The translations under genes were made by a program, and so were the position numbers. Below are positions 52,301 to 60,395 of a stretch of 64,000 nt of DNA, piece by piece. Source of the stretch: Macrotis lagotis. Its lineage: Eukaryota; Chordata; Mammalia; Peramelemorphia; Peramelidae. The stretch lies in assembly GCF_037893015.1 (NCBI RefSeq), contig NC_133660.1:162124937-162188936 (forward strand), in the 5' to 3' direction. The number at the start of each line of letters is the position of its first letter. Position 1 is the stretch's first letter. The notes under the pieces were generated by a model. The model had not been told where the DNA came from and ran no database searches. It saw only the letters and a list, made by a program, of their open reading frames with translations.

Positions 52301-55289
52301 GCCCTGCTGCTCTCTGTGTGCCCTGAGGGCTGGGCTCCAGTGCTCACTCTGGCAGAGGTCTTCCGCTGTTCCCCCACTTTGTGCTTGGTGCTCCCCGGGG
52401 TACAGCTCAGGAGACTCCCCTGCTGCTGTGAGCCATGGTTCCCAGTGCCCTGGGGCTGCCTCCAGGAGGCTGAAGTCCAACTGGTTTTTAATATGTTATT
52501 TTCTTCAATATTTTTTGCATTTCTTTTACCAAGTTGCTGACTTGGTTTTCATGATTTATCTGCTTTGCTCTCATTTCTCCTCCCAGCTTTTCCTCTACTC
52601 CCTTAATTGCTTTTCAAAGACTCTTTTGAGCTCATCCATAGCCTGAGGACATTTTCTATTTATCTTGGAGGTTTTGGATACAGAAGCTTAGATTTTGTTG
52701 TCATCTGAGTATGAATTTTGCTCCTCCATGGGACCAAAGTAATTTTCTATGGTCAGATTCTTCTTTTTCTGCTGTTTGCTCATTTCCTCAGCCTATGACT
52801 GATGCACTTTCAAGGCTTTGGGGGTTTGGGGGGGATACCCTGCAGGAACCTTAATTCCTCCAGGATCTTATGAGAGGCTCTGACTGCTCTCGTGTATATT
52901 TAGGCCCTCCCTTCTGCCCTGGACCTTTGAGGGGGGTCCCTGCTTAGCTATGGTGGTGTTGTGGGGGTCCAGACTGCAACCTGGATCTGGGTGTGGGCAA
53001 ACAGCTGAGTCCTACCTCAGGGAGAGCAGACAGACCTCTGAAGTCTCCCCCCCCACACCCCACCCCCTTATTGTCTATAGGCTGAGAAATCTGGATGCTC
53101 TGGTTGGCTCAGCTGACTCCTGGTGCAGGTTCTCACCACGGGGCTGCTCTGAGGCCTGAGCTCCTGCTCTGCACTCATTCTAGTGCAGCAGGGTTCTCTC
53201 ACCACACCTTCTGGCTGATGATCCCTTGGCTAAAAGGTCTGGAAACTGCCCCCTATGTCATGGACCCAGGCCCCTGGCCCCGCTCTGCTCCAATCCCCAA
53301 TCCTGGTGGAACACACTTTTCCCATGGAACTTCTAAATTGTCTTGGACTAGGAAATTGTATCACTGTTTTGCCCCCCCTAAATTTTGTCTAGAGTCAGAA
53401 TTTGATGGCTTTTGGAGTTTTTTTTGGGGGAAACTTGTTCCAGGAATTCCTGCCCTCATGCCAACATCTTGGCTCCACTCTCCCAATGTACTTTTTTGTT
53501 TAAGGCAAATGGGGTTAAGTGGCTTGCCCAAGGCCACACAGCTAGGTAATTATTAAGTGTCTGAGTCTGGATTTGAACTCAGGTACTCCTGACTCCAGGG
53601 CTGGTGCTCTATCCACTGAGCACCTAGCTGCCCCCCAAATATACTCCTTTTTTTTATGTTTTTTGCAAGGCAAATGGGGTTAAGTGGCTTGCCCAAGGCC
53701 ACACAGCTAAGTAATTATTAAGTGTCTGAGACCGGATTTGAACCCAGGTACTCCTGACTCCAGGGCTGGTGCTTTATCTACTGCACCACCTAGCCGCGCC
53801 CCCCCCCAATATACTCTTAAAGAAGTAAGTTATAACATATATGTTCAATGCAAGAGTCAGAGTGAGATAAGTGAAGAGGAGAGGAGTTTCACCATCTTGA
53901 TTTTTCACATTAGTAACAGTCATCACCATTCTACACTGGATTTGGGTGATCCCACATTGTTCTGCTATAGTCTTTCTCCAAAATCTCACCCCTGGTGGGG
54001 GTTAGTGGCAATGCTAAACATCAGTGCTCTTCTATCCTCTCTCATTCTCCCCCTAGTTAGACCACTCACACTCTTTTCTTTCTACTCTGCATATTTTCTC
54101 CTTTCTCTTATTTAATGAGATTTTGTCTTTCCCCTTCTTTTAGAAAGAGAGTAAGAGACTGTGTGCTTAGATATATTTATAGCCTTCTCTCCTTGGGGTC
54201 AGAATAAACTGCAGGCCTCTGTCTCATCCTATAGGCCATCATCCCAGCTACATTCCAGTGCCTTTGGGAAAATTGGTCTTCAGTTGTGTAGAATGTGTAA
54301 AATGGGACTCTGGTAATTCTGAGTCCTTGGATGCTGTGGTGCTGGAGCACAGAAACTGGCAAGATCATCTGCTAAAAAGGCTTTGAGTATAAACCTGGTA
54401 ATGACCCATAGGCCATATAGGCAAAACTGTCCATAACACCCAACTAGAGAGGTCTTGCTAAAAGGTTCACCATAGTTCAGGAAAAGCATGGTTTGCAATA
54501 CATGTAGGTCAATGAACTGATGTCAGAGATTATGCAGAAAGGATAATCTTGTGAGAGTATGCCATCCCATAGCCATGGAAATGAAGCCCAGAAACTGTCA
54601 CAGCAGCCTGTGTTGGCTGATATCAGGTGATTTTAGCTATTCACATGACAGTAAAATCCCAGAGTTTTAATATAAAAAGAGAAAAAAAAAACATAAGAAG
54701 CTTTGGAATACCATAGCAACTGAAACCATCCCAATAAAATAATTGCAGATGTAAGATTGAAACTGTTCTGTTCCTCTGTGGAGGATCAATATTCAATACA
54801 GTCAACTACCATATTTTCCCATAAGGATCATTGCCATATTAGTTGTCATTAAAACTACAGTGATTATTTGTTGATATTTCTAGAAGATCTGAGCTTTGAA
54901 TGATAGAAAACCTTTTTGTTTCCCAGTTCATTGCTACAGAGCAGTATAAAAACCTCTCAGGGAGGAACTGCTTTACAGAACTAGGAAAACACATCCAAAG
55001 TATTCATATAATTAGCAGAGCTCAGCTGCAGAGACCTGCCAGCAGATTTCTCTGTGGGTTCATAAGCTTACAAGTAGGTTCAGCAGTAGAGAAAAGCAAT
55101 AGACCTGGAGCCATGAAGGTGTGATAAAGCAATACCTTGCAGGTACTGCTCTAGGAAGTTCTGATGATCTATAACTGTGGGGTAGTAATTAAGGGAAGGG
55201 GAAAAGGAATAGAGAAGGGCAGTAGGTGCTGGTCTATTTATAATATTTATAAATATTCTCATTTGATTCTTAAAACCCTAGAAAGTAGG

Positions 55290-55339
<50 letters not shown>

Positions 55340-58131
55340 CTGTTTTATAGTCAGGGAAACCAAGGCAAATAAAAATTAAGTGACTTTCTCAGGGACACCC
55401 AACTAGTAAATGTCTGAGGCCAGATTTGAACTCAAGCAAGGTCGTAGGGTGAGGGCTAGAGGCTGAGCCTCCCCTTGCTGTCCCCTCACTATATGTCCCT
55501 GAACTCAGGTATTCTTGACTCCAGGTCCAGTGCTCTATCCACTATGTCACTGTTTCTGAATCAGTTTTGTGGAATCACCATTGAAGGAATTTCTCAAGAT
55601 TTGTATCAGATTCCTCTATCCAGACTTTTAGAAAGATTTCTAAGGGGTGGCTAGGTGGCAGTGGATAGAGCACTGGCCCTAGAATCAGGAGAACCTGGGT
55701 TCAAATCTAGCCTCAGACACTTAATAATTACCTAGCTGTGTGGCCTTGGGCAAGCAACTTAACCCCATTTGCCTTGCAAAATAAAAAAAAAAGATTCACA
55801 GCTGTCTCAAAAAAAAGATTTCTAAAGAAGCCTAGAAAATATCGCATGTACATCTTTATCCACACCTACTCTTGGTTCCTTTTTATCATGAGATGTTCAG
55901 TGCTAAGAAACTGAAAGCTGTGGTCTTGACATTATGATTAAGACATGGGAGGGGGGTGATCTAGGGTCCGTATTGCACCTGACCCACATATCATTGCCAT
56001 ATTGATCAACTCTGAAAGCATTCATCCTAGCTTTACTTGATGACAACAAAACCATTAGAAGCATACCCCCCAGAGTCATCTGAAGTTGATTTTTGGCTAT
56101 ACTTCCCAATGATTCATCAAAGCCACAAAATGACTCAGAGGTTCATAAGATTTAGACCCAGAAGAAATAGGATCATATTGTTAAATCCTCTCCCCCCACT
56201 ACACAGATAAAGGAAACTGAGGCCCAGAGAGAGGAAGTAACTTGTCCAAGATCACATAGGTAATAAAGTAGCCAAACCAGGATGACGTCTTCTGTGATCA
56301 TGGGAACTGTTTAAGTAGAAACACCTGTAGTCAAAAAGGGTATCTTCTTGTTATTAGCTATATAATGATATCATTCCCTTGAAGTCCTTAGTTTTTTTTA
56401 ATATCTTCTCAATTTCTTTACTTGATACTGCAGTGCTTTTTGAAATAAAATAATTCCAAAGTAATAAAAAACCATGCTGAGGTTCTGATCATTCTTTTCT
56501 GTGACTGATAGTAATAGAAACGAAATCCATATTCATCTTCTTGTCTTTGTAGTATCTCTTCCTTCTGCTACATGGACTTCTGTTTCATTCTCATATCTTA
56601 GGAGAAGAACCTACCCTTTCCCCATTGCATATAGATAGTTTGAGAATCAACTGCGACTTTTGAGAAATTATTCTGAATTAGAATCAATAATTTCACTAGT
56701 TTCACTAATAAAAATGAGTTAAATGATATTTAAGCCTAAGTATTCCCATGGTTGTCTTAGAAATTGTTGTCTATTAATATAGATGATGAAAATTCCAGAA
56801 TCATCACATTTTGATCTTGTGGTCTTTGTGGTCCATTCCCACAGTAGATAATGTAAGTAACATTGTAGAGGTTTCTTTCAACTTAAAAGGGAAAAGAGAA
56901 TGACTACCTTGGAAAACTACTTGAGGCCAGGGACTGTTTCTGTTTTGTCTTTTTATTGCTGGCACCTAACATAGTAAACTTAATGAAAGCTTGTTAATTG
57001 TAATCATATTATTTAGGACAAAGCATTTTTGACCTATTAGTTTATCTTGTAGAATACTTCTTATTCATATTTTTATAATGCAAGTTCTGAGGATACTTTC
57101 CTAACTTGTAATGGAAGGTTTAGCAAACTGCTCTTCATTGAACACTTCTCTTTTAGTTTCCCCTTACTGACCTCATTATAATGGTAGCCAACAAGGCATT
57201 CTTTGTTAGCAAATGAGTGACCAATCAAGAATCTTGATGTTATGCCAGGGGGAGGTATTGCAGCTTTATTACCACAAATGTGTTAGGCCAGATAATTCCC
57301 AAATATCATGACTCATAATTATCAGAAGGATAACTCAAGATGCTTACTGAGGTACAGTTATTTTCTTTGCCAGAGTAAAAGTGGAGAAATTTTAGAGAAT
57401 TTTATTTTTATTGTCTTCTATAGGAAGGATTCTGTCATTTGCTACCTGTTTGATCCTGGGCAAATCTCTCTGGGTCTGGGTTCCTCATCTGTAAAATGGG
57501 ACTGTCTATTTTTATCTATAAGCCTATGAATCTATGATTTACAACTATTTTCTAATTCCATCTGCTGTCTGTGTTCAATAGTATGATTGTGGTTCAGTTT
57601 CTGTACCTTCCTTTTTCTGTTCTATGGGAATGTTATATGTGACATAAAAGCTCTAAACTTGATATCCAGTAATAGGAATGTCCTATCACCCCTGGGGCTA
57701 TTTGTTGACCTTACATAGCTTCTTACTAATAGATCTGCCCCCTCCCACAAATACATTTTCTTGGGCAAGATGATGACACCGACTACATTAAAAGAGCTTC
57801 AAGGTAAGGGAATGTTTTTCATTTTGGCTCTTTATCCCCAATACCTAGCACAATACCTCATATACAGAAGGGACTTAATAAATGCTATTTGAATTGAATA
57901 ACACTAGCTTTTGTCTCTGTGACTTGAAATTTGCTATTTTACTATGGAATTCACGTTGATGTTTTCCTTTTTTGGGGGGACAGGTATGAAGCTAGAAGCG
58001 TAATTATAAAGAAAGGACATTGGCCAATGGAATGCTACTTAGTACTTTCTGGAAGATTAGCAGCTGTATCAAGTTTAAAAGTGGAAAATTCAGAAATTTT
58101 AAGTGAATTTGAAGAAGGAGATTTTGTAGGG
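28519..58131 (+). CDS. Cyclic-nucleotide-binding-domain protein, CNBD2-like (five exons, 3' end outside window)
   Basis: Five exons join without a phase conflict: 28519-28742, 36670-36781, 37760-37834, 44076-44164 and 57984-58131. Together they give 648 nt, or 216 codons. The N-terminus (residues 1-56) is Pro/Ser-rich. A basic amphipathic segment follows (RFRKLTRILAHICGLTLSLK, about 56-74), then a helical linker, then the start of a cNMP-binding barrel. The barrel has strands around EARSVIIKKGHWP and YLVLSGRLAAV, and the turn EEGDFVG, matching the family pattern VI..G....Y.I..G...V....GD.FG. The visible part stops just before the phosphate-binding cassette (GE..L...R.A), so ligand binding cannot be judged. 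It resembles CNBD2 far more than CNBD1 or the PKA, PKG or channel families. Probable role: a cytosolic cNMP-responsive protein; function is inference. Introns are long and full of SINE and L1 insertions, but every exon is clean. Confidence 0.85.
29430..29480. repeat. (ATT)n microsatellite
   Basis: About 16 ATT units in the first intron of the CNBD2-like gene. Confidence 0.95.
29762..29848 (-). pseudogene. U6 snRNA pseudogene, 5'-truncated
   Basis: The reverse complement reads GCAAATATACTAAAATTGG, then GATACAGAGATTAGCA, GGGGCCCCTCTGCAAGG, ATGACATACAAATTC and TATTCCATATT. This matches U6 from the ACATATACTAAAATTGG segment to its 3' end, with a few substitutions and a small deletion. Roughly the first 16 nt of U6, including the stem, are missing. 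It is joined at its truncated 5' side to the 5' head of a SINE in the opposite orientation. It has no intact promoter and is a retropseudogene, not an active gene. Confidence 0.85.
29847..30133 (+). mobile_element. MAR1-type SINE fused to the U6 pseudogene
   Basis: Sense copy: 'gctactaggtggtgcagtgg', 'ctgtgtgaccttgggcaagt', 'gtgaggttgatgacttagca' and 'gtctttgagaatgaaggaca'. The target duplication AGCACTTTAAT lies outside the pair (29754-29764 and 30134-30144), so the U6 and SINE parts share one insertion event. Confidence 0.85.
30145..31699. other. Intronic DNA with MIR and L2 relics
   Basis: An antisense MIR/THER lies at about 30145-30290, continuing sequence interrupted by the U6-SINE insertion, and another at about 30330-30525. 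An L2 3'-like piece lies at about 31430-31475. No exon was recognised at 30540-31400. Confidence 0.5.
31700..32008 (+). mobile_element. MAR1-type SINE (about 300 bp)
   Basis: Sense full-length copy: 'aggtaggtggcaaagtggat', 'tccagggccatctccagtca', 'gaggctgatgacttagcaca', ending 'caagaatgaaggacaaccat'. Confidence 0.8.
32025..32345 (-). mobile_element. Old L1 3'-region fragment
   Basis: Diverged antisense L1 ('ttttttcactattaaaaata', 'atgctgctag', 'gagctcattgggtagaaaaa'). Confidence 0.45.
32794..32901. repeat. Compound microsatellite (GT)n-(GA)n
   Basis: About 19 GT units (32794-32832) are followed after 'tcgagacagc' by about 29 GA units (32842-32901). Long Cys-Val and Arg-Glu open frames here are artefacts of the repeats. 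Confidence 0.95.
33274..33423 (-). mobile_element. WSINE1-like SINE
   Basis: Antisense copy with the target duplication CATAAGCTTTTT (33261 and 33426). Confidence 0.9.
33424..34319. other. Intronic DNA with a MIR relic and a SINE-head scrap
   Basis: A roughly 20-bp SINE head ('ggggcagctaggtggct') lies at 33573-33590. A sense MIR lies at about 33810-33960. Nothing else was recognised. Confidence 0.45.
34329..34937 (+). mobile_element. L1 3' end with poly(A) tail
   Basis: Sense L1 3' UTR: 'caacagttggggaatggctg', 'tatgctgagtgagagtaata', 'ttctcatatcatgtgcaat', a G-rich/GGGA tract, then 'cattgtatgtagttgggaaa' and A-tails. Short target duplication AAAGAATGA at 34320-34328 and 34938-34946. It is inserted into the mammalian-wide repeat of the 42055 type. 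Confidence 0.8.
34938..36669. other. Intron 1 DNA with old repeats
   Basis: At 34940-35300 is a diverged 3' part of the mammalian-wide repeat ('gaagagaccatcacatcatg', 'cagttgagaattgaggttag'). An L2-like 3' end lies at about 35430-35530. A TATC-rich simple stretch lies at about 35905-36005. A repeated 3' terminus, 'gacataaaaacaaaaggcat', lies at 36505-36575 (compare 17000-17105). Confidence 0.5.
36670..36781 (+). CDS. CNBD2-like gene, exon 2
   Basis: The acceptor is TTCTTCTTCTTTAG, a strong polypyrimidine tract. The exon reads G|Y-I-G-K-S-P-A-V-Q-W then VIFHLKMQNRIRNGQLL and ends at Leu with donor GTTTGT. It is 112 nt, phase 2 in and phase 0 out. It is a predicted helical linker N-terminal to the cNMP domain. 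The donor is weaker than usual but has G at +5. Confidence 0.8.
36782..38199. other. Introns 2 and 3 (part), AT-rich
   Basis: Apart from exon 3 at 37760-37834, nothing coding is recognised. There is a short (TA)n stretch at about 38030-38055. Confidence 0.45.
37760..37834 (+). CDS. CNBD2-like gene, exon 3
   Basis: The acceptor is TTTGTATTTCAG and the donor AAAG|GTAAAA. The exon has 75 nt, exactly 25 codons, phase 0 at both ends. The peptide includes TMDSELLKSLLSICPNQRS, a short helical segment. It is too short to stand out as an open frame and was recognised by splice sites and phase. Confidence 0.8.
38208..38311. mobile_element. hAT-type MITE, intact (104 bp)
   Basis: Perfect 15-bp terminal inverted repeats CAGTGGTGGGATCCA are flanked by a perfect 8-bp target duplication, AATTTAGG (38200-38207 and 38312-38319). 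The CAG.G start and 8-bp duplication are hAT hallmarks. It encodes no protein, so it is a non-autonomous element moved by an external transposase. Confidence 0.9.
38320..41121. other. Intron 3 DNA with scattered repeats
   Basis: At 38870-39180 is a diverged part of the mammalian-wide repeat. A roughly 60-bp antisense SINE tail fragment lies at 39189-39247. A THER1/MIR-type SINE lies at 40195-40450 on the plus strand ('gcagtgcagtggatag', 'cctgagcaagtcacttagct', 'gtgaggatccaatgagataa'). The region 39360-40130 is pyrimidine-rich and unassigned. Confidence 0.5.
41122..41278 (-). mobile_element. tRNA-SINE (older WSINE1/MAR1-related)
   Basis: Antisense copy with 'tcacatagctattaagtgtc' in place of 'aattattaagtgtc'. 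Perfect target duplication GTTTCATTCT at 41112-41121 and 41279-41288. Confidence 0.85.
41390..41935 (+). mobile_element. Old L1 3' end
   Basis: Sense L1 3' UTR, diverged: 'gaattattgaattatggtat', 'ctatgaactgatgcaaaggg', 'agtgcacagaaccacagagc', then a G-rich stretch. Confidence 0.7.
42727..42775. repeat. (TA)n microsatellite, imperfect
   Basis: TA units with occasional C/G interruptions inside the mammalian-wide repeat. Confidence 0.85.
43307..43398 (+). mobile_element. 5'-truncated WSINE1-like SINE
   Basis: Sense tail half only ('aaatctggcctaaagacact' to 'ccattgtcttaaattt') lying inside the mammalian-wide repeat. Confidence 0.75.
43587..43677 (-). mobile_element. WSINE1-like SINE, tail missing
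   Basis: Antisense head half ('tcattaagtgtctgaggccg' to 'gccacctagccgcccc'). The tail and poly(T) are absent, so the copy is a deletion remnant. Confidence 0.8.
43678..45866. other. Introns 3 and 4 around exon 4
   Basis: Nothing recognised apart from exon 4 (44076-44164). The rest is AT-rich, with weak MIR-like wording at about 44640-44950. Confidence 0.4.
44076..44164 (+). CDS. CNBD2-like gene, exon 4
   Basis: The acceptor is TTATATTTTCTCAAG and the donor is a perfect GTAAGT. The exon has 89 nt, phase 0 in and phase 2 out. The peptide IQDYLKENRSFQHLPNEVQL then QLCQIAIYQ is the classic helix that precedes a cNMP barrel ('F..L....Q..LC......Y'). The last two bases AA join G of exon 5 to give Lys, continuing YEARSVIIKKG. 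No stop codon occurs. Confidence 0.85.
45867..46016 (+). mobile_element. WSINE1-like SINE
   Basis: Sense copy with a short deletion in the head ('gatggctaggtgtgcagtgg') and the standard tail ('cccccttgccttgcaaaaaa'). Confidence 0.9.
46329..46428. repeat. (TCTG)n/(TC)n simple repeat
   Basis: A mixed CTGT/CTCT tract immediately before a SINE whose target duplication lies at its end. Confidence 0.9.
46437..46588 (-). mobile_element. WSINE1-like SINE
   Basis: Full-length antisense copy. Target duplication CTCTGTATTTTTTTT at about 46422-46436 and 46589-46603. Confidence 0.95.
46604..48142. other. Intron 4 DNA, nothing assigned
   Basis: A TAG/TAGT run lies at about 47435-47450. A proline-rich open stretch (about 46889-47066) was considered and not accepted. 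No element was recognised at 47500-48140. Confidence 0.4.
48159..48203 (-). mobile_element. Ultra-short WSINE1-like insertion
   Basis: Only about 30 bp of antisense SINE tail with poly(T) (TTTTTTAGGTTTTTGCAAGG, then CAAATGGGG), plus about 13 extra bases (TTGCAAATGGCTTCCC region). It is flanked by a perfect 16-bp target duplication, TCACCACTAATTTTTT (48143-48158 and 48204-48219). Confidence 0.9.
48220..49079. other. Intron 4 DNA with a MIR relic
   Basis: A diverged antisense MIR lies at about 48840-49000. Otherwise nothing was recognised. Confidence 0.4.
49080..49811 (-). mobile_element. L1 3' end, interrupted by a SINE
   Basis: Antisense L1 3' UTR ('catgttgtgagagaagaatc', 'ggatatggatggtattttcc', 'tggttctgctcatctcatgt', 'agtattccatctcagccatt'), with the SINE at 49394-49541 splitting it. 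Confidence 0.8.
49394..49541 (-). mobile_element. WSINE1-like SINE in an L1 3' end
   Basis: Antisense copy. Perfect target duplication CATCTCAAGTCTTTT at 49379-49393 and 49542-49556. Confidence 0.95.
49832..52475 (-). mobile_element. HAL1-like element (ORF1 plus long 3' UTR), 5'-truncated
   Basis: On the minus strand: partial 5' UTR (about 52000-52475), ORF1 (about 50880-51970; start MSKQRNKRKTIE, coiled coil with LGQMDKTVQKVIEEKNALKS, C-terminal RNA-binding domain), then a 3' UTR down to an A-rich end at about 49832-49860. No ORF2 is present. ORF1 contains frameshifts, for example an extra T near 51426. The 5' UTR stops at 52475, well short of the L1 5' end seen in the copy at 1-1594, and older L1 sequence follows directly. 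A SINE lies at 50301-50451. Confidence 0.8.
50301..50451 (-). mobile_element. WSINE1-like SINE in the HAL1-like 3' UTR
   Basis: Antisense copy with the perfect target duplication TCTGAGCCATTTCT (50287-50300 and 50452-50465). Confidence 0.95.
52476..53483 (-). mobile_element. Second L1 5' end (ORF1 N-terminus and 5' UTR)
   Basis: On the minus strand: a complete 5' UTR with GGAGCCAAGATG at about 53466-53478, followed by ORF1 N-terminal codons that stop inside the coiled coil at 52476. The subfamily differs from the copy at 49832-52475 ('gtctggaaactgccccctat', 'gcaacctggatctgggtgtg'). Confidence 0.8.
53498..53635 (-). mobile_element. WSINE1-like SINE at the L1 5' junction
   Basis: Antisense copy immediately beyond the L1 5' end. 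It is bracketed by CAATGTACTTTTTT (53484-53497) and CAAATATACTCCTTTT (53636 onward), a diverged target duplication. Confidence 0.85.
53648..53806 (-). mobile_element. WSINE1-like SINE, second in the same target
   Basis: Antisense copy only a few bases after the previous one. It is bracketed by CAAATATACTC (53636) and CAATATACTC (53807). Confidence 0.9.
53820..55291. other. Intron 4 DNA, nothing assigned
   Basis: No exon, RNA gene or named repeat was recognised in this 1.5 kb. Confidence 0.4.
55292..55338. repeat. (TTA)n microsatellite
   Basis: About 15 TTA units, next to an antisense MIR-like stretch (about 55340-55560). Confidence 0.95.
55644..55813 (+). mobile_element. WSINE1-like SINE
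   Basis: Sense copy ('ggggtggctaggtggcagtg' to 'gccttgcaaaataaaaaa'). Target duplication AAAGATTTCTAA at 55632-55643 and 55814-55825. Confidence 0.95.
55826..57983. other. Intron 4 end with MIR and L2 relics
   Basis: An antisense MIR lies at about 56170-56290. L2-like 3' ends lie at about 56920-57005 and 57785-57900 ('ggacttaataaatgctattt'). A sense MIR lies at about 57420-57540. Otherwise nothing was recognised before exon 5. Confidence 0.5.
57984..58131 (+). CDS. CNBD2-like gene, exon 5 (cNMP-binding barrel)
   Basis: Acceptor GGGGGGACAG (57974-57983) has a T-rich tract just upstream. The exon runs to donor G|GTAAAT and has 148 nt. It encodes the first barrel strands: YEARSVIIKKGHWPMECYLV, LSGRLAAVSS, then SEILSEFEEGDFVG. 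The next exon is expected to open with Glu in phase 0 (the GE of the phosphate-binding cassette). I found no such exon between 58132 and 64000, so the intron probably runs past the right edge. Confidence 0.9.
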
Positions 58132-58714
58132 GTAAATATTTACTAAGAAAATTTTCATCTAATAATAATGTTTTTGTGCTTATATTGATATAGGGGAAGT
58201 TCTAAATACTGGAAATTTTCAAAGTTGAAATGTTTTTCTTTTTAAATTTTTAGAAGTTTTTTACTTATTTTTGATATTCTTTAATTTTTGTTTGAGTTCC
58301 AAAGTGTCTCTTCAGCCCCTCTCCTGCCCTGGAGATGACTAGAAATTTAAATGTTGATAAACAGCAATGAAAACACCTCTAAAATTTTAGAGGAGGATGT
58401 CAGAATAAAATGCATTTAATTATCTTTTTTTTAAAATCATGAATTACCTATTGAAAAAATAAATACAGAACTCCTGAGTTACATAAACACAATTAAACAA
58501 AACATTTTAGGATATTGGTCATATCTAAAATTTAATTTCTTATTCTGTATGTTAATCCCTTATTTCTTTGTCATGATGTGGGTTGCATTTGATCATTTGG
58601 TTGATCAATGTTCTTGAGCTTTTCAGAATTTTCATTTTTATAAGACTGATATTATAGTATAAATTGTTCTTTGGTTCTATTGACTTCATTTTGCATCAAT
58701 TCACACAAATCTTT

Positions 58715-59218
58715 CTTTTTTTAAAAAATTTTTATTTATTTGTTTTTCCAACAGCGTGCAATGGTAGTTCTCATTAATATTTTATTGGCAGGTTTTGAAT
58801 TTTACATTTTTCTTTCTCCTTTCCTTCCCTCTTCCCTCCCCTGAGAGAAAGCAATCTAATATGGGTTCTTTTCTGTAATTATGCTAAACGCAGATCAATA
58901 TTGATCATGTTGTGAGAGAAGAATCAAATCCAAACAGAAGGAAAAAATGACATAATACATAAGATAACTTTTAAAAATTGAAGATAGTAAGCTATGTTAC
59001 ATTTAAACTCCGCAGTTCCCTCCCTGAATGTGGATGATATTTTCCATCACAAATCTTTTAGAATTCACACAAATCTAAGTATTTGAAATTACTTTTTCAT
59101 TATTTCTTATAGCCCAATAATATTTCATATAAGAGTTTTTTCAACCATATGCAATTGATGAGAATCCCCTTATTTTATTTTTTCACTATGATAAAAAGAG
59201 CTGACATAAATATTTTTG
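58715..59218 (-). mobile_element. L1 3' end
   Basis: Antisense L1 3' UTR ('ccaacagcgtgcaatggtag', 'catgttgtgagagaagaatc', 'gaatgtggatgatattttcc'). Confidence 0.8.
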
Positions 59219-60243
59219 ATTGATATTTTATTTTCCAATTATGTGATATGAAAGTTTTTAAACATTCATCCACTTGCATATTTATAAATTACACACTTTT
59301 TCTTCTATCCTTTCTTCACCATCCTTCCCTCAGCAGCAAACTGTCTAGTGAATGTTGTACATGTATATTTGTGTTTAACGTGTTTATATGTTAGTCATTC
59401 TGTGTATGGGGAATTAGGACTAAGGGAAAAAAGAAAACAATGGGATATGAAGGAAAAACATAAGAGAAATTTTTAAAAAGTGAACATTCTTTTCAGATTC
59501 TATGGGTTTTTGTTTTTGTTTTGTTTTGTTTTTTTCATCTGGATGTGGACAGCATTGTCCATAACAGGTCTTCCAGAGTTGTCCTAGCTCTCTGAATTGC
59601 TACATCCACAATAGTTGATCAATTCACAGTGTTGCTAATGTATACAATGTCCTCTTGGTTCTGCTCCCTTTGCTCAGCATCAGTTCCTGTAATTATTTCC
59701 ATGCTTCTCTAGAGTCCAACCATTCATGGTTTGTTATAAAACAGTAGTATTTCATAATATTCCTATACCATAACTATTCAGTCATTCTTCAATTGATGGA
59801 CATCCCCCAATTTCCAATTCTGTTTTCCTTCTAATTTTGGTAGCATTGGTTTTATTAGTGCAAAACCTTTTTAATTTAATAAAGTCAAAATTATATGTTT
59901 TGCATTTTATAATGTACTCTATTTTTTGCTTGGTCATAAATTTTTCCCCTTTCCATAAATCTGACAGAGTATTTCATGATCTGTAATTTGTCCAGAGTAT
60001 CCCCCTTTATATCTAAATCCTATAACCTATTTTGACCTTGTTTTGGTATAGTGTTGTGAGTTGTGAGTCTATTCCTAGTTTTTGCCATACCATTTTCCAG
60101 TTTTCTCAATAGTTTTCTCAAATAGTGAGTTCTTATCCCAGAAGATAATTAACTTTGGGATTGTCAAACAATAAATTACTGTAGTCATTTATGCTATTTG
60201 TTTTGTACTTATCCTAATCCATTGGTCAATTACTCTATTTCTT

Positions 60244-60395
60244 TTTTTTTTAAGTTTTTGCAAGGCAAATGGGGTTAAGTGGCTTGTCCAAGGCCACACA
60301 GCTAGGTAATTATTAAGTGTCTGAGACTGGATTTGAACCCAGGTACTCCTGACTCCAAGGCCGGTACTTTATCCACTATGCCACCCAGCTGCCTC
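60244..60395 (-). mobile_element. WSINE1-like SINE in L1
   Basis: Antisense copy with the perfect 17-bp target duplication CAATTACTCTATTTCTT (60227-60243 and 60396-60412). Confidence 0.95.

Noticed and set aside
36670..58131. Assignment of the CNBD exons to CNBD1
   Set aside because: The human CNBD1 sequence as I recall it lacks the SVIIKKG...YLVLSG wording and the upstream linker. CNBD2-like is the better match, though not proven.
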